Assembly: GCA_022605955.1 (NCBI GenBank)
Contig: JAKCOZ010000009.1
Coordinates: forward strand, 5,208,001-5,272,000
From: Rallus limicola
Lineage: Eukaryota; Chordata; Aves; Gruiformes; Rallidae
Direction of reading: 5' to 3'
Length of the DNA stretch: 64,000 bases
Made by a program: the position numbers and the translations under genes. The notes under the pieces are model-generated. The model was not told the origin of the DNA and did not search any database. It saw only the letters and a program-made list of their open reading frames with translations. Of the stretch, positions 39,082-51,424 are shown one piece after another; position 1 is the stretch's first letter; each line of letters opens with the position of its first letter.

Positions 39082-40436
39082 ACCTTTAAATCCAACCTAA
39101 GTTCCATGGCTTTGAAAATGAAAAGTCTGATACTGCAAGCGTTTTCGTGAGCTCCGCTCTTTCCTGTTTTAGACTGCTGAGGTCTGAACTTCCAGGTATA
39201 GCACTGCTCTAAAATAAAGACAAAAGCTGCTCCCTAAGATGCAGAAGTAAAAACCTACACTGTTTGGCTACTGCTGCCATCATAACATCGCTAATACATT
39301 ATAATGCCCCTGCTGAGAATAGTGTGCCAAGTTGGATCAGTTGAAAAGTCCATGGTCTGACTCCCAGCAGATCCCACCTGCCAGTCCAGGACCAGAGCAG
39401 ACAAGCATACACACAAGAGGAATGCAAAGTTGTTCAGCCTGTTGCTAAATAGGCTGACGAGTTAAGAGGCTACGCAGATCTCTCCTACCTTTCTGCAGTC
39501 CTTGAGCGCGCATGTGTCGAACATACCCATTTTACTCTGATTTTGCCACTTGTTTGCAACACAATATTCTTCTCTGATTCAGTCCTTTTCCCCCCCTCTG
39601 ACACTACCCATCTCCTTTTCGCTTGCTGGATTACTTAAGATGAACTCCGGTAGGTTATCCTCGGCAACAGCCTCACGCACCCTCACAGTGCTTCCCCTGG
39701 AAGCAGCAGTAACTTTGGTCACCTCACCCCCTGCCAAGGCTCACGTGAGAAATCTGTGTGAAAAGCACAGCGTAGCCCTTGGGAAAGAAACTTGTTGAAT
39801 GTGTGCTCAAACAATACGCTGACTGCCAAATAAATAATAGAAAACTATAATTGCTCCCTCGCCCTTTAAAGTCAATCGCTAAACATGCGGTGATACTGCA
39901 CCAAGATTAGCAGTGGAACAGAACAGCAGCTCAAAAAAAGATACCTCTCCCGCCCCCTCCCCCCCAAAAAAAACCCCCACAACCCTCCAACCCCAACAAC
40001 CTGTCTCTGATAGCAGTACAACAAAATAAATAGTCCCTCTAAAAGACAAATTGGTTTGACCTGCTGTTTAGAAATGCCTAATTACCGGAAACAGAAGGGC
40101 AGAAGAGTCTCATGATCTCAGTTGAGCCAGATTCTGCCAAAAAAGTAGTAACAGTTTATAAGCGATTGTAATCTCCTCTCTCTCACCCCCCTTGCTTTGT
40201 AAAAACCCCCAAATACTATGGTAATTACATAGAACACTTCATTCCAAAGCACTGCACCAACTACATTTGCAGCACCACAGAAAAGCATCTCTCTCCAGGG
40301 TGGAGCAACATCAGACAATTCATGTATAGCACAGGGCATGATAGAAAAGATGGAAAAATTAAGGACTGGGACATTACAGTTCATCTGCACATCTCTTCAA
40401 AGTGTTCTAATGCTTTTATAAGCAAATCCTGGCTGC

Positions 40437-40460
40437 TTTTTTTTTTTTCTTTCTTTCTTT
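40437..40460 (+). repeat. Poly-T and (CTTT)n tract
   Basis: T12 followed by three CTTT units; a second T18 run lies at 40630-40647. Purine-only in the RASAL2 transcript strand. Confidence 0.9.
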
Positions 40461-40629
40461 GCTTTTAGATTTTTTTCTTTTTTAAATTAAGGTTCTCTGA
40501 TTACATTTCTGGGGTTTGTTTTCATGTTTTGCTTTTCCATATCACATAATTTTTGTTTTTCAATCAGGTTCAAAGAGAAGGGTTAAAATTTTGGATGCAG
40601 CTCTCAAATAAGGCCATAATCTGCTTTCC

Positions 40630-40647
40630 TTTTTTTTTTTTTTTTTT
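40630..40647 (+). repeat. T18 homopolymer
   Basis: Uninterrupted run of 18 T residues. Confidence 0.93.
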
Positions 40648-41962
40648 AATTCCTGAAGAAGCCATTTTCAGTGATGTGGGAATGTTCAGTCCTGGTATCT
40701 ATTTTTGGCAACCCTAAAACTTCCTGTACTTGCCTCAAAAAAAGATCTCTGAAATGCCAAAGGGGCCATCCAACTCAAGTAAATCCACCTGCTGAAGACT
40801 TTGGAAGAGACAGTGAATGAGGAAGATAGATACTGGAAAAAAAAACAAGTCGGGGGGAAGCAAACTATATGAGTACTTTTAAGTATTCTAGAAATCTACC
40901 CAGATTCAGGAATTGGAAATGCAATTTACGAAGTCTAGGAAGTAAAGTTGTTTCCAAAAGACTGTGACACTGAATACAGATGATTAAAAGAACCAAAACC
41001 CTTGATAATATCACCACATGACTTTTGCTCAAATAACCGATCACCTGACAAATGTAAGGTTATACTTCTCATCAAATAAAAGGCCAGTTGAATTGGAAGA
41101 GGAGGAAGAAAAACGTCAGTGCAATGAATTAACTTGTTCTTGGGTGGTTCTGTTGCCCCTAGACAGACGAGGCACCTTCACAGCTTCTGAATATGGAGGC
41201 GGGTGCTAAAGAAACCTATTAGCAGAGTAGAGGCACTCCAGCAGAACAGATTAAAAAAAAAAGAAAATATGTGAGAGTTGGACTTTTAAAAAAAAAAAAT
41301 CTAAAATTTAAATGTAAATCCGTTTATTTTAGCAGAAATAATTTACAATTAAAGGTGAGATGTTGACTTTATGCCTGTCTTCCCATGATCTGTCTGAACT
41401 ACTTCAGATAAGAAACAGGTATGGGAACACTCAGCTTGCACAAGACTTTTTTTAAAATGCCAAGTTATGTGGAGAGAGAAGCTACTAGAAAAACATTTTA
41501 ATAAACATTCTCTTCATATATCCAGCATATTCCAGATTAATTTATTTAAAAAAAAAAAAACAACAGTTGCATCTATTCAGCAAAGGTTCCACTACATCTG
41601 ATGCAAAGAATTCAGAAATTTAAAGAAAATGTTGAAGATAAATAATAAAAATCATTAGGCTTTTTTAACAACTTACAGAACTGATAGTCTGAATATGTTT
41701 ATGATATCGTAATACGTGCCAATTCCAGTGTCTTTATGAGGAAGCAACTTCAGCTCAGAGGCCTGTACGGATCTTGTTACCACCAAGAGGGTGAGGGAGA
41801 AGTGACACAAGGATGGTGTTTCAGTGTGAATCCTGTTTTTCTCCCTACAAACACTGGGGCTGACACTGGCACAGAGGAAAGCCTCTCTTTTCCCTCCATG
41901 GCTCTGAGCCCTGGCTGCCTCTGAGGTACCAGTGCTGGCATGGTGCCAGAAACTCCAGTTTT

Positions 41963-41998
41963 GGGGGATGGGGGGGGGGGGGGTGGTGGAGTGGGGGG
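41963..41998 (+). repeat. G-rich low-complexity tract with G14
   Basis: GGGGGATGGGG... contains a 14-base G run (41970-41983), then GGTGGAGTGGGGGG. Downstream, CCAGTGCTGGCCAGTTCCAG-like words repeat for another 60 bp. Confidence 0.9.
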
Positions 41999-42150
41999 CT
42001 GCTTTGTGCCAGTTCTAGCCAGTGCTGGCCAGTTCCAGCTGGTACCAGCAGACCCCAGTGTGAGACAGAGGAGAGGTGGGGAACAAAGAGGTGAAGTAGG
42101 AAAGAGAGGTAGGGTAAGGTGGCATTTTTAAGGGATTAAAAATAAGTTTT

Positions 42151-42173
42151 AAAATCAGTTTTAAACTGATTTT
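42151..42173. repeat. Perfect 11-bp inverted repeat around a single base
   Basis: AAAATCAGTTT, T, AAACTGATTTT. AT-rich, so chance is more likely than for the GC-balanced palindrome at 57.5 kb. Confidence 0.75.
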
Positions 42174-45100
42174 AATCAGCAATGAGTGAAATTAGTTTTC
42201 CTCCAGTCAAACCTGGTTTGCTCGTGGTGGTAATTTGCGTGTGGTTTCCCTGTCGTCGTCCCATGAGCTTATCCATCTTGTTTCTCCTCCCCATGCCATT
42301 GAGGAGCAGGGTGAGGGCAGCCAGCAGCTGGACAAGGTGAAGCTATCACATGCTTTATCAGAAGCAGGAATAAAAACATCTCTTCCAAAATCCAGATAAT
42401 TCTCTGATTTTCAACAAGAACTGTTAACACCTGAACCTCACTGTCAAAGACAGACCAGAGAATTAATACAACAATGATCAAGAGCGACCAGCCCCTGGAG
42501 GCTCCATTAGGGTTTGCCAGCCTTCAGACCAGCAATCCCCAACACCATCTGCAGCCAAAAACTGCAAAAGCAAAGCACTCATTAGCTGTACAACACAGAT
42601 CTTTGGGTCAGCAAGGTTGGTGACCACCTCTCTAGACTTTCCTGCTACTGCTTTACCTCAGACATACTACATAACAGAGGGGGAAGAATATAATTGAGGG
42701 ATAAATGAGATAATCTGACCACTAAAAACTCCAGGTATCACCTAAACTGCATCCAAGTTGCTGGAAAAAAGGTGGCAGGTCAAGGAAATATTTGCAGTTC
42801 CATTCAAGATTTAAAAAAAACCCTTTAATTTTTCACTGGTTAATGCAGAAGGTAAAGTAGTCTCAAATATGCATCCAGAATTATTAGCTTGTAGCCAAAA
42901 GCACTTTACTGGGCACACAGTTGAATCTTAATGGACACTAATCACTGCTAGAACGGATAGTCCTCCCCATCTCCAAGGCTTCTTTTGGGAATCAGGGATT
43001 TGCTTGCGACACAGAGGTGCCTGTTAGAAGAGTTTCTGATGAACTCCAGTGGAGTTCAATAGCCCATTTTTCCTCTGTGGCTTTATTATTTTTCTTTTAA
43101 AGTAAATTATCTCTCTGCTGTGCTGCCAAAACATTTTTGTCTGTTTTGCAGATAAAAACCATGGTTATAATTCTTTCCACCCCTTGTGCTATGAAAGAGC
43201 GATCCCTTACAAAAGGGGTAGCAGGTTAGCAAAATACCCAGTACGTGCTTGAGTAAGTCATTTAATACCTACACCACTTCATATACTATGAATCTTTTTA
43301 TTTATGGATCAATAAAAAGTAGCTCTCCCGCAGGAGGTGTGTCACTGCCCCAGAGAAGTGTGAATATCACAGGATGGCACAGGAAACAACAAAACCTCCA
43401 TTTTTTAAAAATATTTTTTTTTAAAAAACACTTGTCTACTTCCCAGAGGTATTGTGGAGATTAATTAGCCTGTGTTCATGGACTATTTTGAAGGTGTAAG
43501 AATATTACTGCCTGATGGAAAACAAATCTCCTGAGGTCTTGCACGGAAAAACCCAATATATAACTGACAACGGATTTCTTGCCCCATTACAGCTTTCTTA
43601 GCAAGTTCTGCCATCCTCTACCAGAACTAATTACAAGGAAGAAAATCCCCCCAAACTTTGGATCCCATGCAGTAATGACAAAGTTCTTCAGCACATCTTG
43701 TGCAGGTATACAAAAGCCTGTCACTGAATACCTTTGGAGACATTTCAGCTCAGATGGATACCTGCCAAAGGCCACAGCAACAACCCGTAATGCCAAAACA
43801 AAAATGCAGGGATTTACACATTTTCAACACCCTGGAGATAAGATACAGGCCACCTCACTGATTATTATAGCACAATACCAGCCAACCCTCCTTGTCTGTA
43901 TTTGCTTGCTTCAAGAACGTCCAACATACGATGACATGAGGAAAAGCAAGCAGTATGCTGTACTTATTTAAAACACAGATATTTCTTCAGAGTTCCCAGA
44001 AGCACGACTCAACTGGTCCTCCAGAAGGGGTCCATGTTTCTGTACAGGTTTGTCCATCACGTATTGTATGTGTAATTTTCTTGTTTTGAAGTCTGGACTA
44101 CCAGAAGATTGCAAAAGCACGTGAATCCTGCAGAGGCGGATGACCTTGTAATGGACCACCTGCATGGCTAGCACGGGATAGGGAACTTAAGGCTGTAGCT
44201 GGGACAGAAAAATGTGCAACCCTAATGAAATAGTTGTCAAAAGGGAGGCATCATGAGCCCTCGCTGCCATGCCCAAAGAAATACCAGAAGTAGTTCAAGT
44301 AACAGTAGCTGTAAGAATGTGAGAGCACAGACTTCAGCGGTGGCAGAAATGTGTAGCAACACAAGCTGCTCTGAAAATCTCATTCAGCCCTTGCTCAAAT
44401 CTCTGCTGCCCTGGCTCCACTGTTACTCTAAGTGCCCTGGCTAGGTCAAAGCTAAGACAGAGAGCAGCTTCACATTACACCCAAGCCTCTGGAACTCCAG
44501 GCTGCTCAGAGGCAGAGTGCATAAGTGGAAACAGTTTGGCCTTCCTAGGATCCTCCAGCAACACTACTCCCACCATCTCCTTTGTGCTGGAGCCACCACA
44601 TGGCTGCAGGGTTACTTGGAACATCTACCAGATCAGATTCAAAGCTGAGCCATCAACACGTGTATGTGAACACAATTTCGCTGCGTGAAGTCAAATCCAT
44701 TGACCTGGCAAGCATGTTGTAGACCAAAGAGGGTGGTGAAGTGGGGAGGCAAGAATGTGCACACCCCTGTGCAGTGGAGAGAACTTTCTAAATTTAATAC
44801 AAACTAGATGCACTTAATTCAATTTCATAAATACTTGAATTGTTGGATATCAATTCATGCTAAGGCAATAAACTGATCAGCAACTAATTCTGTAACCAAT
44901 AACAGAGTCCAAATCACATTTAATTACATCAATGTTTTTAAATTTAGCTCAACAATTCAAATTAACCCTAGACAAGACTTCAGATAAGGAAATTCAGGTT
45001 CTAGGGAGGAAAGTTAATTTTCCATTAAGTGTTAAGCCATTGTTACTGATGGTAAAAAGGCAAGAATACATGGTTGGGTGAAGTGTAATTACTTTTTGCC

Positions 45101-48100
45101 ACAAGATCAAACAACTATAAAAGAGAACCTACAAAATTTAACACTCCGCAGTAAGTTCATACATGATTTGAGGTAGATTCCTCTAATGAATTTAATAAAT
45201 AACTTACTATTGTTGAGAAACTAAAGAAAATGATAGCTTCCTTCATCATAAACTGTGGTTTGGTTAGAACATAGCCAACAAATCTGCCCCAGATGGTCCA
45301 AGAGCTACCAGTTCTTAGCAATCACTAAATTGCACAACATGCTCTATTTATCAAGTGCTCTTTATGCTCACATCACAAAATTTAAAAAAAAAACCTCTAA
45401 AGCTATTTTTTTGTGTGTGCTGGAAGTAGCAGGCAGGGATGTAATAATACATATCCAAGGGGGAAAAATCCCCCACCCTAATGGATTAGAAAGTTAAGAT
45501 TATATGTTCTTACCCCTGTTAATCTCAGCTGTAAAAAGGTTTGAGATCTAAACCGATAAAATTTGCTTCGTGACGAAACTTGGCTTTCAGCACCGATGAT
45601 CTGGGTTCAAGGGAATAAAGTTTCAGCAGCATTCAGAACAAAACAAAATCCTTTGGCTTCGTTTGCGTTATAGAAGAAGAAAAAGATAGCAGCTTGGCAA
45701 TTTTCTCTATACAAATAACTCCAATTGCCCAGGGGGAATGTCACTGAGATCCAGGCATCCTGTTTGTTACATCTAGCTTCCCTGGAGTCAGTTTTAATTT
45801 CAAGCAGAGTTGTATACATTCTTCATCTTTCCAAGGCAAGGCAAATTGCACTGTACATACATTGTCCAAATTTCAGATTACTTCAGGGCTTTTCTCAAAC
45901 TTTCATAATCTCTTTTGTGGATGCAGAAGGTAGCAGGACACTTTTCATACAGTACCTGTTTCCCTGTGTAGCTTGTTGGTTCTTTAATGATGCCCAAAAC
46001 CAGCTGTATTTCACACAACCTCACAGTTTACATCTATTTACATTTTGGGATGAAACACGATGGGTTAACAAGGTCATCTAACGCCAGTTAGAAGTTTTAG
46101 AGTTCCAATGGATCTTGGCAGAGCTACAATCCCTACTAATCATACCCAACAGGAGATTGTGACCCAACAAACTAGACGGTGAAGAAGCAGGCGATGGAGA
46201 GAGTCTTTAGGAAACCCTCATTTGTGCTATTGCACGAGCAAAGGGCTTCAGATCTCAGCTCACAAAAAGTTCACAGGCACAGGTTCTGGCAACACTGTCA
46301 GGTCAGAGCTGCGAAGAGCAGAGCCATGCAGCTAAGTGTGCACTGTACCCACCTGCAGCCTACAGAACCAGCCAGTTCTTTGGCTACGACCGAGCAGCGT
46401 CAAACCACACAAGTGCAGAGCGGCGCTTTCTGTACTCAAGTACCACCCTTCAGCTGTTGGGGACCCTCTAACTTAAGAGTTTTGGTATGAAGTACTTACA
46501 GGTCAAGAAGAAAAATTAAATCCCAAAACACTCGTGGAGGAGGGTTGCTAATTTAAACAAAAAAAGGGCAATGGATGGTAAGACATGTCATCCTCCAGGC
46601 TCTTGGGTTTGCATAAAGGAGGATGTGAATCTCTCTCACATGTGTGTTTGCGCATGTATATACAAACACGCTCGTGCAAGCCCAGTGCAGGCAAACCCAA
46701 ACAGCTGCAAACAAGTAAAGTCAGCACATCTGAATCTCACCTTCCTGCCAGAGATACTGCTATTAACACACCCCTCAATTTGAGGGCTAAACCCAAAGCC
46801 CTGTTTTGCATCCCTGCCATGCATAACAGTTGACAGGAGATGGATGTTTAGCAGATAGCAACAGGGTGAAAAAGCAGAGAGTGCTACTGGGAAAACCATT
46901 TCATCAAGACACATCATAAATCCCTACAGCTGAGATACAGGGGGATATAAACTGTATTTTTCTTTCCCCCTCACTTTCTAACAGCTATTCTTTGTAGGCA
47001 ACGTTGAGCGGTGGAAGAGGAAGGGACAGCTCTCTCTTCAGCACACAGTTTACAGGAAGTTCATTATTTCAAATTCCTGCATTTTTCCTCAGTAAATCTT
47101 TACTGAATACATAAAGATTGATGCATTGAAGATTCTTTCATTGACTAGGTCACAATCACTATGTCTTCTTCCAAATCCGACCGCCTCCCACTCCCCCAGC
47201 TAAAGCAGTAACCTTTTGCACAAGGATCATCATTACATGGCGAGCACAGAATAAATCTATTTGTTATTTCATCAAAAAATACTCCTTTCAATTGGAACAT
47301 ACAGAAAGCAGGGCTCAGCTCTGGTTTAGTTGCAAACAACCTTGGCCTTAGAAACAGCAGCTATGATATAACCCTAGAAACCTTTTCATCTAATGCCTGT
47401 TCTCTCCTGCCAGGTCTCTACCTGAAGGAAGAGCACAGACCTTGTATTGTCTTGCTGCAATCATCCCCACGTAGGGCTCAGCAGTGGCTTGCAGGAGCTG
47501 TTGTAAGAAGTACAAACCAGACATCACTTACCTAACCTTCTGTTGCTCACCTCCACTTTCAGGCTTCTGGACATCACCCTTAAAAACAGTACGGAGGCAG
47601 GATTTCTACACAGCTAACTGGTCACCTGACAGTGACGCAGTATGGATGTGGCACCCAAACTGACTGGTGTTTCATTTTTATCACTTCTCCCCTTGTCTGT
47701 GTGATCAGAGGTCTTTCTGAACTCAGTGGAACTTTTACAGGAAAAAAGATGAGCTTGAGGGAAGGCAAAGGGAGTGATCACTGCAAGGAAAATCTATCAA
47801 CCATGCAACTAAGCCAGGGGATCAGGAAATCAGAAGTAATGTTTGAAGCTCAAAATTCAATCTTTGCCAAATTTCAGAATCACAGTGCAGGAGGTATATT
47901 TTCTTTATTAGCTCTGAAGCACACTCCTGAAGGTGTTCAGAGGGCCAAACTGCCAATTTTAGTAGCCTTGGTCTTTCTGGAAAAGGCAGCAATAGCTGCA
48001 GTTGCCTTGGAACATAGTCCTGTGCTTAACTTGAAGAAATTCAGGTTTGAAAAAACCCAACTTGGGTGATTTACCACTAATCTAGAAATATAGACTAGCT

Positions 48101-48514
48101 GCCTACCATACAACAGCTGTGTGATCAAGAAATAAGTGTGCCTAATTTCCTATCTATTTGCATTTTAGCTCTTATGCCCCAACTGGAACGCTCACGTTGC
48201 AAGACTGTTTTCATCCAAAGTTGCCCTGACTCCTTCCTGTGTGATCAGTGGGCCATGCATGAACTTTGTAGGAACTCAGTACCTCCGAGACCTTTATCTC
48301 TCTCTCTCTCAAGTGCAGTATTTGTTGGCCAGGAGATACAAATTACTGGAGAAAGTGTGGGCAGACACAGATACAGCATCAGTTTTACTTCATTCCAAAA
48401 ATCAGGCTAAAAACAACCGGAGAAGTCTCTCTGCACGAGGTAGGTTCCAGTTGGTTTATGACAGCAGGCAGATACACACGTGCAGGGAAGAGCAAGTAAA
48501 AAAGGCACCAAAAA

Positions 48515-49090
48515 AGCACAGAACCAGTGAAGAGCTGGTTGTAAGGAGCCACTGGACGTTATCTAGTCCTATCTTCCTGCTGGAGCAGAGCCCTGCCAAC
48601 ACCAAGTAGGGTCAGGTCAGCTGTAGCATTGTCCTCCTGAGCCATGAAAGTCTTGAAGGATGAAGTTTCTACAGCCTTGCTGGGCAACCTGTTTTAGTGC
48701 TGCACTGCCCTCCAGGTGCCAAACTGTCTCTAAATCTCTCAATCTGAATCTCCCAAGGCGCAACTTGTGGCCAATTCTCTGTTGTTTCATCATCTGCCAC
48801 CACCCAGGAGGGTCTGGCTCCATTACAACTAACTCTCAAGTAGCCATAGACTACACAGACATGAGATTAATCCTGTAGCCTCTTTTTTTTGTTTTGCTAC
48901 CCTAACCAATCCAAGCTCTCTCAGCTTCTTTTCATGGGTCCCATACTCCTGAATAAAATTACCTTAGCAGATCTCTGCTGAAGCCTCTCCAGATTCTTAA
49001 CATCCTTCCTCAAGTGGCGGGCCCCACACTGGACCCAGTATCCTCACTACATCAGCAGAACAGAGCACAGGACATCAGCATGACTGCTCT
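48515..49090 (-). mobile_element. CR1 LINE 3' fragment, long and old
   Basis: An older CR1 in reverse complement. Its blocks run in order: GAGCCACTGGACGTTATC, then GCTGGGCAACCTGTTTTAG, AATCCAAGCTCTCTCAGC, TCTGCTGAAGCCTCTCCAGA, TTCCTCAAGTGGCGGGCCC and CACTGGACCCAGTATCC. It is broken by a T-rich run near 48.88 kb. No coding capacity remains. Confidence 0.85.
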
Positions 49091-49529
49091 GCCATTGCCA
49101 CGTTAGTGGCTGCAGACGCAGTCTTTACAGGAACACTCAGAGAACGGCAACTCATGAGGACACAGGAGGTTTGTTCCAAGGAGGAGAACAGATGCTAACA
49201 GTAGGTTGAAAGTATGGAACTGTACCAAAAGACAGAAGAAGAGCTGCAGAGCTGTGATGCGAGTCAGCAGCTGAGTAACAGCTATTCATGTCCTACAGAG
49301 AGGGTTAAGGCTCTAAAGGCCAGTTGGTTCTCTGAGGAAGTAATGATGACTCCAGCATAAAGGTTTGGAAGATGAGCTAGAGAGCTACGCAAGGCTGAAT
49401 AGACACTGACATGCAGAGCTGTGTAGATGGTCCTAAAAGGTGGATGGCTTGCTTATCCAGATTGTCCTCAATCTCTGTGGCTATTCTCTCTCTAGAGAGA
49501 AAGAAGAATTAGAGTCTATTTCCACGGGG

Positions 49530-49555
49530 AAAAAAAAAAAAAAAAAAGAAAAAAA
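49530..49555 (+). repeat. Poly-A tract (A18, G, A7)
   Basis: An A run interrupted once by G, bordered by GGGG on both sides. Confidence 0.9.
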
Positions 49556-51131
49556 GGGGAAAGAGAGCTGCTCTAACTGTGTGGTGCCAGACACTTTTGT
49601 CAGCAACAAAGATCGTTTAAGAAGTCCCTGCCTCCTCTCCTCCTGTCTTTGGCAGCCATTCCATCAGAGCTCCCCATCTAGATGCCATGTAATATTGTTT
49701 AGAACAATTAGATCAGTGAAGGCAACGACAGCCAGCATTTAGTGTGGGTTGAGTGTACAAACTGTTTTCCCAAGTGACTGGATTTTAAAAAAAATAGAAT
49801 CTGTCAGTGCTAGAGACTCCAGGTGAGGGAGGACAAAGCTCTGTGAAGAGCATCTTCACCTCCAACCTGCTTCCAGCAATCTTTTCTCAAGAGCCTTCAT
49901 ATTCAGCAGTCACAGACACAACTGAGAAAATAACATGGTCAACATGTTTTAACAAGTGAAACAGTCTTAATTTTCTTCTCAGATGACTTCATCTCAAAAT
50001 ACAAAATGATAATCTATTTGCACCAACATTAGCCTTTCTGAGCATCAGAGAATCTCAGAAAACCCTTACCCTGATGCTGCTCTTTACCATCAATTTGAAA
50101 ATAAATTAAAAACCAACCCCAAACCCATTTCCTCACTTTCCCATCCCCTTTCCCTCCTGGTATTTTCACAAAAGCAGGTAAAAATAAAGTATCTCTTATT
50201 AATGCCACAAAGACGCTTCACAGTTTCCAGAATCAAGACTTTCACTACGTATTCTCCTTCACAAGTCCCATTTAGTGTGAGCAGGTGGCGAGAAGGAAGC
50301 AGAACAAGAGAATAAAGGATTATTTTGGGAGAGGAAGCCGTAACTGTTACTAGCCTGTCAAACAGTATGAATGGTGAAAATCTGAATTGTGCTCTTACTG
50401 TATGAATGGTTATTCCAAATGTGCTGTTATAAATGAAAATCCTTTGCAAAAGGAGCTATCTCCCTGAGAGGAAAATGCACACCTGTTAGAAAAGAGTGGG
50501 ATGGGAAGCAGAAACGGAGGCAAGTACAAGGGATGGACCAGCTTGAGCTTTCTTCATCTTACCCCTTCCTATAGCACCCTTTAGGTGATGGTCTCCAGGG
50601 CCCATATCACTGCTTCATACCAGAATTAGCCCATTGAAAGTAACGCTTGAAAGAAGGCGGCAAAAGGCTGTCAAGCTGGAGTTAGAGAGAAATTACAGCT
50701 ACATTTTTAGCTTCCCTGAATGGAAGAGCTTCTGAGTAACTGCTGCCAAGACGAAGTCCTAGCAAGTAAATGACATTTTTAGAGTGTGCCTATTCACTCA
50801 CAGAGAGGTATTACTACAGTGATACAGATCACGCACCAAGGAAATGTCATGGCATATATTTAACGGATGGGTTGCTGACACAATTCTTCTGTACAATGTA
50901 CTTTCCAGATGGGAACTAAGAATTTAACATAAGAAACAACCTCCCCGCTGCCTGCAAGCAGAGGGCAAGCTCCTACCCTTGAAGTAGATGGTGAGTGTCC
51001 TCCTGAGTTACAATTTTTCAATGATCTTATTAGTTTTCATTGTTTAAACAAGTCATTTTCTATCTTGAGTTTTTTCTTTGCATCCATCCCTCTGGCTCTC
51101 ATCTGAGGATGACTAGTGGTTTCTGCCCGCA

Positions 51132-51293
51132 CAGAAGGGATGGCTCAGCTGCTCTTCTAGCAGCTGCTGAACCATCACAAATTACAGCTTACTATACTGA
51201 AGTACGTGGAAATTGGTGTCTATCTTAGTACACGGGACTGTAAACCACGGTGGTTCAGCAGCTGCCTTGCAAACAGCTGAGCCAACCCTGCAG
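51132..51293. repeat. Imperfect inverted repeat forming a hairpin of about 160 bp
   Basis: TGGCTCAGCTG (51141-51151) pairs perfectly with CAGCTGAGCCA (51274-51284). GCAGCTGCTGAACCA (51160-51174) pairs perfectly with TGGTTCAGCAGCTGC (51251-51265). Both pairs share the same centre (coordinate sum 102425), so no indel separates them. Weaker pairing continues outward (AGGG/CCCT) and inward (TTACAG/CTGTAA). It could be a palindromic MITE or a structured RNA in the pre-mRNA. Confidence 0.75.
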
Positions 51294-51364
51294 GAAGGCT
51301 AAAAATGAGAGAGATGGCAAGAATGACTACAACAGCCCTTGGGTAAAGTACACTTGACTTAATG

Positions 51365-51424
51365 TTGACCTTTGGTGAGTTACACATCTCTTGCTTCAAC
51401 TTCTCAGCTGTAACGTGGGTAGTT
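51365..51424 (+). mobile_element. Possible MIR-like SINE core remnant
   Basis: TTGACCTTTGGTGAGTTACA followed after a short gap by CTTCTCAGCTGTAA and GTGGGTAGT resembles the MIR core pattern (tgaccttgggcaagttac ... cctcatctgtaaaatggggataat). The match is by eye over about 60 bp, with several differences. Confidence 0.4.

Noticed and set aside
47632..48069. 145-codon plus-strand open frame
   Set aside because: No family resemblance, no repeated or conserved motif; length is unremarkable for 64 kb read in six frames.
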